Assembly: GCA_024280435.1 (NCBI GenBank)
Contig: JAJRQD010000076.1
Location: 1-62,210 of the forward strand
From: an archaeon
GTDB taxonomy: Archaea; Asgardarchaeota; Heimdallarchaeia; Heimdallarchaeales; Kariarchaeaceae
DNA length: 62,210 nucleotides
Direction: 5' to 3'
Position numbers and translations under genes: made by a program. The stretch's first letter is position 1. Each line of letters starts with the position of its first letter. Shown here piece after piece: positions 44,786-53,901 of this stretch. The notes beneath the pieces are model-generated. The model made no database searches. It worked only from the letters and a program-made list of their open reading frames with translations, and was not told where the DNA came from.

Positions 44786-45868
44786 TTACTCTATTTTGAA
44801 ATTCTTCAGAGTCTCCTCAAGGTGTAATGCCAGATTCGCAAGCTGTTGTGTAGCTGCACTCATCTCTTCCAAAGTTGCTGCCTGTTCTTCTGCACTGGCA
44901 GATACTTCCTCAGAACTTGCTGCTACATCTTCAGACACTCCTCTGATTTGAATAATTGATTTGGATATATTTTGTTGACTTGCTTTTATCTTGTTCTCTA
45001 CCTCAAATAACAGATCTCCAATTGTCTCATTGTATGTTCTTGTATCATCTGATAGTCGTCTTACATTGTTTGCCACAATTGAGAAACCTTTTCCTGCTTC
45101 ACCTGCTCTCTGTGCCTCAATTGATGCATTCAGTGCGAGTAAATTTGTTTCCTCTGAGATCTCATTTATCAGTTCAAGAGAATCAAATATCTGCTCGAAA
45201 GATTCGTTAATAATATCCTGCTGTTTCTTCTCTGCTTTTGATGCATCTTCTACTTTTTCTACCTGCTGTTGTGAACCATGTGATATACTTTCCATGATTG
45301 AGGATATAGCTCCAGAGGATGAACTGACCTCAGATGAGCTAGCAGCAATTTCTTCTGCATTGCCTGCAACCTGCTCACTTGCCTGTAATATACTACGAAT
45401 AAGGTTCCTTAGTTGTTCCAACATTTTTGCAAAAGATAGGTAAAATGGATGGAAAATATCTGATGATGATGACTTTGTGAAGAAATCAGGTGTTCTTAGA
45501 TCTCCCTGGGCCACCACAGCTGCTACATGATTTAATTGAGATATATGATCTCTTAATACAGTTGTGAAATTATTAGTTATTATTATAATCAATACAAGGC
45601 TGATTATCCATGTTAGCCCAATATTTACTATTGCCTCTGGGTTATCCGCTGCAAGATTACTGCCCACACTAAGCCCAACCCATGCTGTGGGCATAAATAA
45701 TAGAAGTACTCTCATTATTAGCCGAAAAGTGAGTGAATCAGATTTTTCTCTTTTTATTACTAGAAAATAAATAGTAACAAGACCTGCGATTGCTGCACCT
45801 GAAATTAAAAATATAAACAAATTGGACCATTCTGTTCCAAGCCACTGATTATTGTCTATGATTGCCAT
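44786..45868 (-). CDS. Methyl-accepting chemotaxis-like signalling protein
   Basis: A 360-residue protein. Three hydrophobic helices (about 16-37, 47-67 and 80-100) precede a HAMP-like segment ([15 protein letters not shown]) and a long coiled coil. The signalling tip reads [30 protein letters not shown] in pattern, close to the canonical MCP hairpin. There is no extracytoplasmic ligand domain. No cheA, cheW or archaellum genes are in the window, so its partner kinase must lie elsewhere or the role is different. Confidence 0.85.
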   Translation of the reverse strand: MAIIDNNQWLGTEWSNLFIFLISGAAIAGLVTIYFLVIKREKSDSLTFRLIMRVLLLFMPTAWVGLSVGSNLAADNPEAIVNIGLTWIISLVLIIIITNNFTTVLRDHISQLNHVAAVVAQGDLRTPDFFTKSSSSDIFHPFYLSFAKMLEQLRNLIRSILQASEQVAGNAEEIAASSSEVSSSSGAISSIMESISHGSQQQVEKVEDASKAEKKQQDIINESFEQIFDSLELINEISEETNLLALNASIEAQRAGEAGKGFSIVANNVRRLSDDTRTYNETIGDLLFEVENKIKASQQNISKSIIQIRGVSEDVAASSEEVSASAEEQAATLEEMSAATQQLANLALHLEETLKNFKIE

Positions 45869-45970
45869 ATATCGAATTCATCAACTGTGATTAAATACTT
45901 CGCGAGTATTTCTCTATCTCAAGCTCAATTTTATTTTTTTTTAATACAATTATTGAAGAATTATTGATGT

Positions 45971-47401
45971 CTATTTGCTATAGTTTTCTGCAAGATTTGC
46001 AAGAGCTCTCACAGGCTTTCCAGTCATACCTTTGGGTTGATAATCTTCCACAGATGTTGTCCAAGCCACACCTGCAATATCCAGATGTGCCCATCTCTCC
46101 AATTCAATGAATTCTCCAAGAAATATTGCAGCAGTGCATGAGCCACCAGCTCTTCCACCGACATTGTTAAGATCTGCAAGTGGTGTTTTCAACTGTTTTC
46201 GATAACTCTTATCCAATGGCATTCTCCAGAATTTCTGATTGGTATTGATACCCGCATTATCAATTTCTTTCCATAGATCGTCAGATCTACTGAATGCACC
46301 GATATACACATTTCCAAGTGCAACCATCATCGCACCTGTGAGTGTTGCAAGGTCTATCACAGTATGTGGTTTGAATTCCTCTGCATACACCAGTGCATCT
46401 GCAAGTATTAATCTTCCCTCTGCATCAGTGTTATCAACCTGTATTGTTTTACCATTAGATGCAGTTACCACATCAGATGGATTGGTAGCCTTTGAAGATG
46501 GCATATTCTCTGCTAGTGGGGTTAATCCAATAACATTTACCTTTAATTTATTAGCAGCTATTGCATACATTGCACCAATGACTGCTGCTGCTCCACCCAT
46601 ATCTCCACGCATGTTACCCATACCGGCTGATGGCTTTAATGATATTCCACCCGTATCGAATGTTATTCCCTTACCAACAAGCACAAGTGGCTTATCCCCT
46701 TCTTCTCCTCCGTTATACCTCATTTCTAGAAATTTAGCAGGTCTATCTGTACCCTCAGTCACTGAGAGGAAAGAACCCATTTTTCTCTTTCTTGCCCATT
46801 TCTCATCATGAATTTCTACCTTGGTATTATCAAACTCTTTGAGAAGCTCTGCTGCATGTTCTGCAACATAGGTTGGTGTTGCGTAGTTGGATGGTAGCTC
46901 TGCGAGTCTTCTAGCGTGGTTCTCACCAGTTGCTACATTAATTCCTTTGTTCCATGCTTTCTCATCATTTCCAACAAATGTTATCTGATCCACTGTTTTC
47001 AGCTTGTCTAGATCCATTGTTTTCAACTCATCAAATCGATATAATCCAAGTATAACTCCCTCTGCCGTACTCATTGCATCTCCATTCAATGCTTCAATTG
47101 CAATATTTTTCACTCCAAGATCACGAAGTGCACGAGAGCCAAGTGAGGCCATAACTCTTATTTTTTCATGATCTACTTCTTCTTTCTTGCCCAATCCTAC
47201 GAGTAGCACTCTTTTTGATGTAACTCCTGAGACATTGTATAGCATAAGTTTTTGTTTGAACTTTCCGGTGAAATCACCAAGAGAAATGATTTCCTTGATT
47301 GCATCATCGAATGATAATGAATTACTATCTTCATAATAAGCAACAATAATACCATCAGTTGAGATTGAACTGATTGTATCTGAACTTGTTTTGAATTCCA
47401 T
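45971..47401 (-). CDS. pepA: Leucyl aminopeptidase, M17 family
   Basis: A 476-residue cytosolic enzyme. The catalytic domain has LVLVGKGITFDTGG (Lys, Asp), GNMRGDMGGAA, the signature NTDAEGRL and the LATLTGA segment. These bind the two metal ions and bicarbonate-like site of M17 peptidases. The N-terminal domain is of usual size. It removes N-terminal residues from peptides. Confidence 0.93.
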   Translation of the reverse strand: MEFKTSSDTISSISTDGIIVAYYEDSNSLSFDDAIKEIISLGDFTGKFKQKLMLYNVSGVTSKRVLLVGLGKKEEVDHEKIRVMASLGSRALRDLGVKNIAIEALNGDAMSTAEGVILGLYRFDELKTMDLDKLKTVDQITFVGNDEKAWNKGINVATGENHARRLAELPSNYATPTYVAEHAAELLKEFDNTKVEIHDEKWARKRKMGSFLSVTEGTDRPAKFLEMRYNGGEEGDKPLVLVGKGITFDTGGISLKPSAGMGNMRGDMGGAAAVIGAMYAIAANKLKVNVIGLTPLAENMPSSKATNPSDVVTASNGKTIQVDNTDAEGRLILADALVYAEEFKPHTVIDLATLTGAMMVALGNVYIGAFSRSDDLWKEIDNAGINTNQKFWRMPLDKSYRKQLKTPLADLNNVGGRAGGSCTAAIFLGEFIELERWAHLDIAGVAWTTSVEDYQPKGMTGKPVRALANLAENYSK

Positions 47402-47515
47402 AGATCATTAATTAAACTATACAATTTAAATAATGACCTCAGAGTAATATATTTTTGATTGAGATTAGTTATTAGGATTTAATGTGAATTATTATTTGCT
47501 GATTACTATATTTTA

Positions 47516-48385
47516 CTATGCAATCAAACCATTATCTCTGAATTCATCAATCAGATAATTGACAAATTCAGGGTTGTAGGAAGCAACTACTGAGTATCCT
47601 TTTTTGAATGTATCAAGTTGGATTGTGGTGATATCATTGTATTTCTCATCTAAAAATGTAAATGCACCACCTACTGCCTCGATTATTATTTTGCTTGCGA
47701 TAAAATCATGTGCACGCAATACTCCTCTAAGATCAATAAATGCATCATTTATACCTATGACTGTTATTGCCAATTCCCATGCAGCAGAACCTAGACTTCT
47801 CAGTGAGTATTTTTCCTGAAAATCAAAGAAATATCTTTTTGCAACCTCTCCATATGCATAGAATGATATCTGTGACATGCGATTATTGAATGATGAATTA
47901 GTGTTATGTACTTTTATTGGGTCTCCATTGAACCATGCACCTACTCCTTTGACAGCGAAGAATAAATCCTCTGAGTACAGATTTAAAATGGCTGCTCTTG
48001 AAAGATTTTCTAGATTTGGATTTCTCACATATTTCCCATATGCCACAGATATACATCCTATTGCCAAACCTTTTTTGTAATTCTGAGAACCATCCAAAGG
48101 ATCTAACAAGAGTATGATCGCTTCCTCTCCTTTTGGATCATCTCCAAATTGCTTCACACCACTTTCTTCGGAGAAAAGTATTCCTGATACTCCTTCAAGT
48201 TCCAGAGTTTTTAGAAAAGTATTCTCTGCCACTAAATCAGCACGAATCGCCATTTGTCCAGAAGCATTGATATAGGCTTTACGCACCATCTCTTCTCTAT
48301 TGTTTCCCATGATTGATTGTTTTGCCTTGTTCAGAGCTTTATTTACCTTCAAATCCAGGGTAATAGTCTCAGTGTATAACCACAT
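47516..48385 (-). CDS. Inositol-monophosphatase/FBPase-family phosphatase
   Basis: A 289-residue enzyme of the Li-sensitive IMPase superfamily. Metal ligands are in ILFSEESG (Glu), LLLDPLDGSQNY (Asp-Pro-x-Asp-Gly-Ser) and the C-terminal AHDFIASKIIIEAVGGAF (Asp). The last motif has His before Asp where most IMPases have Trp. The substrate could be inositol phosphate, fructose-1,6-bisphosphate or a 3'-phosphoadenosine nucleotide; sequence does not decide. Confidence 0.88.
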   Translation of the reverse strand: MWLYTETITLDLKVNKALNKAKQSIMGNNREEMVRKAYINASGQMAIRADLVAENTFLKTLELEGVSGILFSEESGVKQFGDDPKGEEAIILLLDPLDGSQNYKKGLAIGCISVAYGKYVRNPNLENLSRAAILNLYSEDLFFAVKGVGAWFNGDPIKVHNTNSSFNNRMSQISFYAYGEVAKRYFFDFQEKYSLRSLGSAAWELAITVIGINDAFIDLRGVLRAHDFIASKIIIEAVGGAFTFLDEKYNDITTIQLDTFKKGYSVVASYNPEFVNYLIDEFRDNGLIA

Positions 48386-48473
48386 GCTTCAACAAGTTAT
48401 TGTACTATTACTTCTATGTAAATCTTGTCAATAAATTATGTTTAAACATAATAATAGTCAAAATATAATGTTT

Positions 48474-48749
48474 TCACTTTGTTCTTTTAATGATATGGTA
48501 CCCGAATTTAGTCTTTACGGGATCTGAGATCTCATTTTTATTGAGTGCAAATGCTATTTTCTCAAATTCTTTCACCATCTGACCTCTACCGAATTCTCCT
48601 AGATTTCCACCTTTTTTTGCAGATGGACATGTACTGTACTGTTTGGCAAGGCTGGCAAAATCTTTTCCTTCATTTAACAATTCTTTCACCATCAAAGCTT
48701 CACTTTGTTTCTTAACCAATATATGTCGTGCACTTACTTTATTAGCCAT
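48474..48749 (-). CDS. Parvulin-type peptidyl-prolyl isomerase
   Basis: A 91-residue single parvulin domain. ARHILVKKQSEAL, FASLAKQYSTCPSAKKGGNLGEFGRGQMVKEFE in pattern and KTKFGYHIIKRTK show both active-site His and the conserved Cys/Phe region. It is a cytosolic single-domain foldase, common in Thaumarchaea and Asgard archaea. It lies just downstream of rpl6 in the ribosomal operon direction. Confidence 0.92.
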   Translation of the reverse strand: MANKVSARHILVKKQSEALMVKELLNEGKDFASLAKQYSTCPSAKKGGNLGEFGRGQMVKEFEKIAFALNKNEISDPVKTKFGYHIIKRTK

Positions 48750-48832
48750 AATTTTTATTAATAATATTAATTGATTAAATCTTTTAGTTTTAAAAATATT
48801 AATTTTGATAATTTAGTTATTTTATTTGAATT

Positions 48833-49402
48833 CTAATGCTCTGGTTTAAAGCCTCTTTGGAATACAAAAATACCATCCATAAATGTTTTTGGACTTTGTC
48901 TGCGTTTACCACGCTGTCTGGTAAGTTCCTGGATATTGGCACATGTCTGACCTACATCTTCTTTGTCTATTCCACTGACGATTACATCCTCACCATCTAC
49001 CTTAACATTTACCTTACCTAGAATATTTGCAAATCTGGGCTTTCTACCACCATAAAGGTTCTCAATTTTCACCAATTTTGTTTTCTTATCTACTGAAACT
49101 CTGATTGGGAAATGGCTGAAAACTATCTTCATTTTGTATTCATATCCTTTCAAAAGACCATCAAACATATTGTTGATGTGGCTTCTAACAGTATTCAACA
49201 GTGCTTTATCCTTCTTACGGGGATAATATGCAGTCAATATGATTTTATCATCAACCTTGGTCATCTCAATTTTAGTGTGTGCAAAATCTCGGGTGAGTTC
49301 ACCTGATTTTGCCTTTACAGTGATTGAGAATCTATCAACCTTGACAGAGGTTATTCCCTCGGGGATCTGAATTTCAGTTACTATTCTTCCTAATACTACC
49401 AT
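48833..49402 (-). CDS. rpl6: Ribosomal protein L6
   Basis: A 189-residue protein with the two L6 repeats, IQIPEGITSVKVDRFSITVKAKSGELTRDF in pattern near the start and VSGIDKEDVGQTCANIQELTRQRGKR with a final FMDGIFVFQRG, the archaeal form. It is the last ribosomal gene of this cluster; L32e, L19e, L18 and S5 that usually follow are absent, so the spc operon is split here. Confidence 0.95.
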   Translation of the reverse strand: MVVLGRIVTEIQIPEGITSVKVDRFSITVKAKSGELTRDFAHTKIEMTKVDDKIILTAYYPRKKDKALLNTVRSHINNMFDGLLKGYEYKMKIVFSHFPIRVSVDKKTKLVKIENLYGGRKPRFANILGKVNVKVDGEDVIVSGIDKEDVGQTCANIQELTRQRGKRRQSPKTFMDGIFVFQRGFKPEH

Positions 49403-49413
49403 TCTTATTCACC

Positions 49414-49803
49414 TCAGTATACATAGGCTAGTAATCTACCGCCTGTGTGCAACTTAATTGCTTCATGCTGGCTCATAACTCCTTTAGGTGTTGATAAGAC
49501 CAGTATTCCAAAATCAGCTGCTGGTAAGTATTTTTTCTCGAAATCCAATACCTGAGAAACTTTGATTGGGAAACGAGGCTTGATTACTGCTGTCTTATTG
49601 ATTCGACCGAGTAGTTGAACAAGGAATTTACCTCCACGTCCATCCTCTATTCTCTCGACCTCACCAATATAGTGGTTTTTCTGTAAAGTTGCCAATACAT
49701 TCTGCAGTAGATTGGAGGTTGGATGTAATAAAACTTCCTTTCTACCTGCTTGTTCATAGTGATAAATTTTCACTAGTGCGTCATTGAGTACATCCATCTG
49801 CAT
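49414..49803 (-). CDS. rps8: Ribosomal protein S8
   Basis: A 129-residue protein of normal length. DVLNDALVKIYHYEQAGRKEVLLHPTS in pattern at the start and FGILVLSTPKGVMSQHEA and LLAYVY at the end are S8 hallmarks; it binds the 16S rRNA central domain. It lies between rps14 and rpl6 as in most archaea. Confidence 0.95.
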   Translation of the reverse strand: MQMDVLNDALVKIYHYEQAGRKEVLLHPTSNLLQNVLATLQKNHYIGEVERIEDGRGGKFLVQLLGRINKTAVIKPRFPIKVSQVLDFEKKYLPAADFGILVLSTPKGVMSQHEAIKLHTGGRLLAYVY

Positions 49804-49806
49804 ATA

Positions 49807-49980
49807 CTATCCACCTCTTGCTCCTGTCTTTTTGAATCCCAAAGCTGGTGCGATCTCTCTAAGACAGCGTCGGCAGATTAGTAAATCCGCACGTCTGATA
49901 ACTCCTCTGTAAGTATTACATCTCCTGCAAGGTCTTGTACCTTTACCATGAGAGCGTACTTTTTTAGTTGGGTTTTTCAT
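49807..49980 (-). CDS. rps14: Ribosomal protein S14, zinc-binding type
   Basis: A 57-residue protein from ATG 49980; the 14 in-frame codons upstream look non-coding. Two CxxC pairs (CRRC and CRRC) bind zinc, and REIAPALGFKKTGARGG is the archaeal C-terminus. It is separated from rpl5 by two membrane-protein genes, which is unusual. Confidence 0.93.
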   Translation of the reverse strand: MKNPTKKVRSHGKGTRPCRRCNTYRGVIRRADLLICRRCLREIAPALGFKKTGARGG

Positions 49981-50161
49981 ATTCGATTTCTCCTTACCTA
50001 GTTCTAAGTTACAAAGATTCAATTGAATCTTTAACTTAAGTGCAGGATATACTAGCTATATAGTTGATATATTTATAATGATATATAGAGCCACTGAATA
50101 GAAAGCTATCTTGTCATATTTTTTGTAAAAGTAATGTTTCATATATAGTGCTCTTTTTACC

Positions 50162-50518
50162 TCATGACACAAGGTTGCTAATGAACCCAATTATAATTGT
50201 CAGTACAATAACTATACCCACACCTAAAATTATTGTGAACCCAAAATTCAGTGATTTTATTCCCCGCATAAACTCTTTGATATCATTTCCAGATGTTGTT
50301 ATTATGTTGAGAAAATTCTTCATCGGTGCGAATAATGCAAGTGCGATAACAATGAATAGGATACCAACTATTATCTCTCCTGTTTGAACAGGATCAATCA
50401 TTCCCTGAATTAGAGTGATAACTCCGGTTACCAGCAGGCTAATTGTGAGAAATAATAGCATTAATAAAAATCTCAGAAATACATCATTCTGTTCGTCTGT
50501 AAACTCATACTCTGTCAT
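50162..50518 (-). CDS. Four-helix membrane protein, paralogue 1
   Basis: A 118-residue protein with about four helices. It starts YEFTDEQN and the third helix follows MKNFLNIITTSGNDIKEFMRGIKSLNFGF. The adjacent paralogue shows YEFDDEKAE and DNFKAIAESEGTDIEELIVGMKDFNLAF at the same positions, so the two arose by duplication. No function is known. They lie between rpl5 and rps14. Confidence 0.65.
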   Translation of the reverse strand: MTEYEFTDEQNDVFLRFLLMLLFLTISLLVTGVITLIQGMIDPVQTGEIIVGILFIVIALALFAPMKNFLNIITTSGNDIKEFMRGIKSLNFGFTIILGVGIVIVLTIIIGFISNLVS

Positions 50519-50521
50519 TCT

Positions 50522-50884
50522 TCACACCTTTGCAATTATTAACAGGAATTGTAATATTCCTATAAGTGAAATCAATCCTGCAATTATTGCGAAAGCAAGA
50601 TTAAAATCTTTCATACCCACAATTAATTCCTCTATATCTGTTCCTTCACTCTCTGCAATTGCTTTGAAATTATCTGAGGGTCTGAATAGAAAGAATGCAA
50701 TTACTAATAGGAAAAGAAATTCTATCAGCATCACAACTCCATGGAAATTAGATTCGTTTGACAGGGATATAATTGATGATATTATTCCCAGTATTGATCC
50801 AAATGCAAGCACCAAGCTGAGTATAGCTATTTTATTCCCAAATAACCATATCTGCTCGGCTTTCTCATCGTCGAATTCATACAT
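50522..50884 (-). CDS. Four-helix membrane protein, paralogue 2
   Basis: A 120-residue membrane protein, 3 bp upstream of its paralogue, sharing the N-terminal YEFxDE motif, the helix arrangement and the cytosolic G-x-DI-E-x3-GMK loop. The pair could form a heteromeric membrane complex. The position inside the ribosomal cluster suggests cotranscription with ribosomal genes, though an own promoter in 50885-51011 is possible. Confidence 0.65.
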   Translation of the reverse strand: MYEFDDEKAEQIWLFGNKIAILSLVLAFGSILGIISSIISLSNESNFHGVVMLIEFLFLLVIAFFLFRPSDNFKAIAESEGTDIEELIVGMKDFNLAFAIIAGLISLIGILQFLLIIAKV

Positions 50885-51011
50885 CTAAAGCTGTTTATTC
50901 ATCTGTATATTTAAGGATTCTATCAAGCAATACTTATGTTGATGATAATAATTATTATTTTTTTTACTTTTACTTTATATTGTTAACTATTTAATTGAAT
51001 AGTGCTAGGAA

Positions 51012-51563
51012 TTAGATAAGCTCAATATCGTATTTATCCACAAGCCATGCTTTTGTGTCTTCAGGTGTGAGTGTATGCTTTCTACCAACTTTGGCAGTTC
51101 TGTACTTCCTCTTCTTGACACGATAACCTGCTCTGGACATCTGAACTGTGACATCCATACCAATGATACCAAGGTTGGGATCATAATCAGCTCCTTCACC
51201 AGGAATATCAATATGCTCTGTGATGCCAAATCCGAAATTCCCCTGACGATCAATTGATCTCTCCTTGAGTTGATAATTTTTTGCATGGAAGAAACGCATT
51301 AGCATCTCATATGCATGATTACCACGAATTGTTACTGTACATCCCATAGGCTGTCCTTTACGAACTCCCCATGCTCTCCAAGTATTTTTGGCAATTGTAT
51401 CTGCTGGTTCTTGACCAGTGATATTTCTGATAATTGTCTTTGCACGTTGTAGAGGTGGTCCTGCAACACCTAATGATACGTTGACTTTGACACTCTCAAT
51501 TTTAGGTCTGAGCATTGGTTGCTCTTCCCATTTTTTCTTTAATGCTTCTATATTGGCTGACAT
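51012..51563 (-). CDS. rpl5: Ribosomal protein L5
   Basis: A 183-residue protein, the 5S-rRNA-binding L5. Key segments are PKIESVKVNVSLGVAGPPLQRA, KTIIRNITGQEP, CTVTIRGNHAYEMLMRFF, FGFGITEHIDIPG and MDVTVQMSRAGYRVKKRK, typical of the archaeal form. The start is 1 bp past the S4e stop, so it is in the same operon. Confidence 0.95.
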   Translation of the reverse strand: MSANIEALKKKWEEQPMLRPKIESVKVNVSLGVAGPPLQRAKTIIRNITGQEPADTIAKNTWRAWGVRKGQPMGCTVTIRGNHAYEMLMRFFHAKNYQLKERSIDRQGNFGFGITEHIDIPGEGADYDPNLGIIGMDVTVQMSRAGYRVKKRKYRTAKVGRKHTLTPEDTKAWLVDKYDIELI

Positions 51564-51564
51564 T

Positions 51565-52296
51565 TTAATACTCCAACTCCAGCTTATCTATCACAAAGAT
51601 ATAATCCAATGCAGTTCTGAATTCCTCACCTGCATGTTCATCCTTTATGATTACTTCAGATGCTTTGGGTCCGAATCTTTTCTTGATCTCAGAGATAACT
51701 CCAAGTTTACCCTGGTGTCTACCATCTGTTACCATAACTCGACTTCCTTCTTCAAGAGCATAGACTTCCTTAATTTTCTGATCAGGTATTGATATTTTAA
51801 TTGAGTTCTGTACTTTGATTCCATCTGCTGCTTTATCTCCATTTTCAAGTAGGATATTTCTACCATCATGTAATGAGATCTGTGTTTTTCCACCCTTGAG
51901 ATTTCTTTTTCCAATTACTTTCAATACTTTGAATGTAGCCTCTTTCTCGCTTATCTCTTTGACAATAAGTTTATTTGAAGTATGTAACTGTACTCTGTAT
52001 CTCAAATCTGTATCTGCAAATGTGACAATATCCATATGACCCACAGGGAGCTTCTCCTTCATTCTTGGCTTTCCATCAACTAGTACTTTCTTGGAATTAA
52101 GTATATTCTTGGCTTCTTTTCTATTTTTCGCTACACCCAGAACATCTCTTAGAAGGATAATCAAAGGCATACCATATGTTTTTGAATGAGCACCGGGTAG
52201 GATCTTTGGTACCCAAACAGAACCTTTACGATTAATAGGCCATGTTGTAGGTGCAGAAATCCTCTTCTGATGCTGTTTTTTACCTGCTTTTGTCAT
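51565..52296 (-). CDS. rps4e: Ribosomal protein S4e
   Basis: A 243-residue protein found only in archaea and eukaryotes. It has the N-terminal HQKRISAPTTWPINRK, an S4 RNA-binding domain (ILNSKKVLVDGKPR), the central RS4e domain and a C-terminal KOW motif (VMVTDGRHQGKLGVI). It overlaps the L24 stop by 1 bp. Normal length. Confidence 0.95.
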   Translation of the reverse strand: MTKAGKKQHQKRISAPTTWPINRKGSVWVPKILPGAHSKTYGMPLIILLRDVLGVAKNRKEAKNILNSKKVLVDGKPRMKEKLPVGHMDIVTFADTDLRYRVQLHTSNKLIVKEISEKEATFKVLKVIGKRNLKGGKTQISLHDGRNILLENGDKAADGIKVQNSIKISIPDQKIKEVYALEEGSRVMVTDGRHQGKLGVISEIKKRFGPKASEVIIKDEHAGEEFRTALDYIFVIDKLELEY

Positions 52297-52826
52297 TATT
52301 CTTCATCCTCCTCTACGAGCTCTAGATCATCCGATTCATCGACAATCTCCTCATCATCCTCTTCAGATATATCATCATCTAACTCAATCTCCTCAACCTC
52401 ATCCTCTTCTGCATCCAGAATGGCGAATTCAGCATCAAGATCATCTTTGATAGATTCATCTTTGACTCTTCTCTTAATCAATCTCTTTCTGAAGTCGTCT
52501 TTCTTGGTCACATACTTGGTTATCATAACATTGGAAGGATGAATTGGTACTGGTATCTCAGTTTTATCTGTCTTTCCACGAGTGATCTTCTGTATATGAA
52601 GTCTCTGTTTGCTTGGAATAACCTTTGTAACTTTACCAGATTTACCCTTGAAAGCACCTCTCATGATGGTGACAGTATCTCCCTCTCTTACAGGAAGTGT
52701 TCTGAAGCCTTTGGCTGCTCTTAAGTCTGGACTTAACATAGCAGATACTAATTTATGTGCTTCGTTTTTAGGAGCGGTGAAATTATATTTCCTCTGTTTT
52801 TTAGGTTTTATACTCTTTGGTCTCAT
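52296..52826 (-). CDS. rpl24: Ribosomal protein L24 with long acidic C-terminal tail
   Basis: A 176-residue protein from ATG 52826. The core (to about residue 120) is archaeal L24: KPKKQRKYNFTAP, the KOW motif REGDTVTIMRGAFKGKSGKV and PVPIHPSNVMI. It is then extended by a tail whose last 45 or so residues are almost all Asp and Glu, well beyond the usual archaeal length of about 120. rps3 in the same cluster has a similar tail. Confidence 0.92.
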   Translation of the reverse strand: MRPKSIKPKKQRKYNFTAPKNEAHKLVSAMLSPDLRAAKGFRTLPVREGDTVTIMRGAFKGKSGKVTKVIPSKQRLHIQKITRGKTDKTEIPVPIHPSNVMITKYVTKKDDFRKRLIKRRVKDESIKDDLDAEFAILDAEEDEVEEIELDDDISEEDDEEIVDESDDLELVEEDEE

Positions 52827-52837
52827 AATCTCGTCTC

Positions 52838-53254
52838 CTACACTACAATTGATGCGATACCACCAATACGTGGCCATCTTGAGATAGCTTCACGTGCAAC
52901 GGGACCTTTGGCCTCGTTCGATCTTGGATCTCCAGAGTCATTCACAATGACTACTGCATTATCCTCGAAAGAAATGATCTCACCACTCTCTCGAGTGTAT
53001 GGTCTTTTCTGACGAATTACAATTGCTTTGACTATCTGTCTACGCATCTTTGGATTACCTTTCTGTACTGAGACAATTACCATGTCTCCAACAGTGGCTT
53101 TTGGATATGTATTGAGACGTCCGGAATATCCTGCAACTGAGATGATCTTCACAACTCTTGCTCCAGAATTATCTGCAACTTTTATTTTAGAACCGTTTTG
53201 TAAACCGAATGCAGTCTTCACTCTTGGTGTTCCTGCTGCTTTTCTCTTTGCCAT
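52838..53254 (-). CDS. rpl14: Ribosomal protein L14
   Basis: A 138-residue protein. KIKVADNSGARVVKIISVAGY, VGDMVIVSVQKGNPKMRRQ and the C-terminal VNDSGDPRSNEAKGPVAREA with WPRIGGIASIV match archaeal L14. It lies between rps17 and rpl24 in the usual order. Confidence 0.95.
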   Translation of the reverse strand: MAKRKAAGTPRVKTAFGLQNGSKIKVADNSGARVVKIISVAGYSGRLNTYPKATVGDMVIVSVQKGNPKMRRQIVKAIVIRQKRPYTRESGEIISFEDNAVVIVNDSGDPRSNEAKGPVAREAISRWPRIGGIASIVV

Positions 53255-53263
53255 TCAAATCAC

Positions 53264-53602
53264 CTAATGTTTTGCATCCACCTTCTCAATAACAACAAAT
53301 GATACATTTCTTGCCAGTGGTCTGGTTTCCATTGCCCTTACAATATCTCCCTGCTTAACATCCAAACATGCTGGTAGTTTAGCTGATATTTTACCGTGCC
53401 TTCTCTCATAACGATCATATTTCTTGATCTTATAGAGATAATCTCGCCTGATGACAACTGCACCAGTCATTTTATCTGATACGACATAACCCTCGATTAT
53501 CCTTCCATGGACTGGTAGGGTACCATGAAATGGGCAAAGGTTGCTGTCACATTCTCTAGTTGGCATCTTAACATCGACACCAATATTTCTTGCTTTTTGC
53601 AT
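53264..53602 (-). CDS. rps17: Ribosomal protein S17
   Basis: A 112-residue protein from ATG 53602; an ATG ten codons upstream is also in frame but gives a non-conserved extension. CPFHGTLPVHGRIIEGYV, YLYKIKKYDRYERRHGKISAKLPACLDVKQGD and TRPLARNVSFVVIE are the archaeal S17 core. It begins an operon with a long structured leader. Confidence 0.95.
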   Translation of the reverse strand: MQKARNIGVDVKMPTRECDSNLCPFHGTLPVHGRIIEGYVVSDKMTGAVVIRRDYLYKIKKYDRYERRHGKISAKLPACLDVKQGDIVRAMETRPLARNVSFVVIEKVDAKH

Positions 53603-53760
53603 ATAGCATTTCCTCTTGAAAGTATAACTCATTATGTGTATAAAGAAATAACCAACTGATCGGTTCTATTTGATGAATATTCATCGAGGAATGTGGACCG
53701 TGAGACCTGACATCTCTATCTGGCTAATTTCCAAGTCAGGAACATGAGTATTATACTCAA
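53603..53760 (-). promoter_or_regulatory. Structured 5' leader of the S17-L14-L24-S4e-L5 operon
   Basis: The leader holds four inverted repeats: AACC/GGTT (53650-53665), the perfect 14-bp palindrome GATGAATATTCATC (53672-53685), CCTGAC/GTCAGG (53706-53740) and GAGTATTATACTC (53746-53758). A TATA-like box sits just upstream. The likely use is binding a ribosomal protein for autoregulation, but no known motif is recognised. The remainder of the 53603-53901 gap is AT-rich without a gene. Confidence 0.4.
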
Positions 53761-53780
53761 TCTTTACTCTAGAACAAACT

Positions 53781-53788
53781 AATATAAA
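53781..53788 (-). promoter_or_regulatory. Candidate TATA box of the S17 operon
   Basis: The minus strand reads TTTATATT in the sequence CCTATTTATTTATATTAG. The predicted transcription start, about 25 nt downstream, would give a leader of about 150 nt. Confidence 0.4.
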
Positions 53789-53901
53789 TAAATAGGTGTT
53801 TTACAATTAGAATGTTATTGTTGTGGTGATAATTCGTATGCCACTCTCAAAATAATGACACTCCACAATTTGAGGTACTTAATCAACTAATCAATACATA
53901 T

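Noticed and set aside
53669-53712. TTGATGA followed 36 nt later by CTGA, resembling a C/D box sRNA.
   Set aside because: The C box deviates from RTGATGA and the internal D'/C' boxes are weak; the inverted repeats of the leader explain the sequence better.
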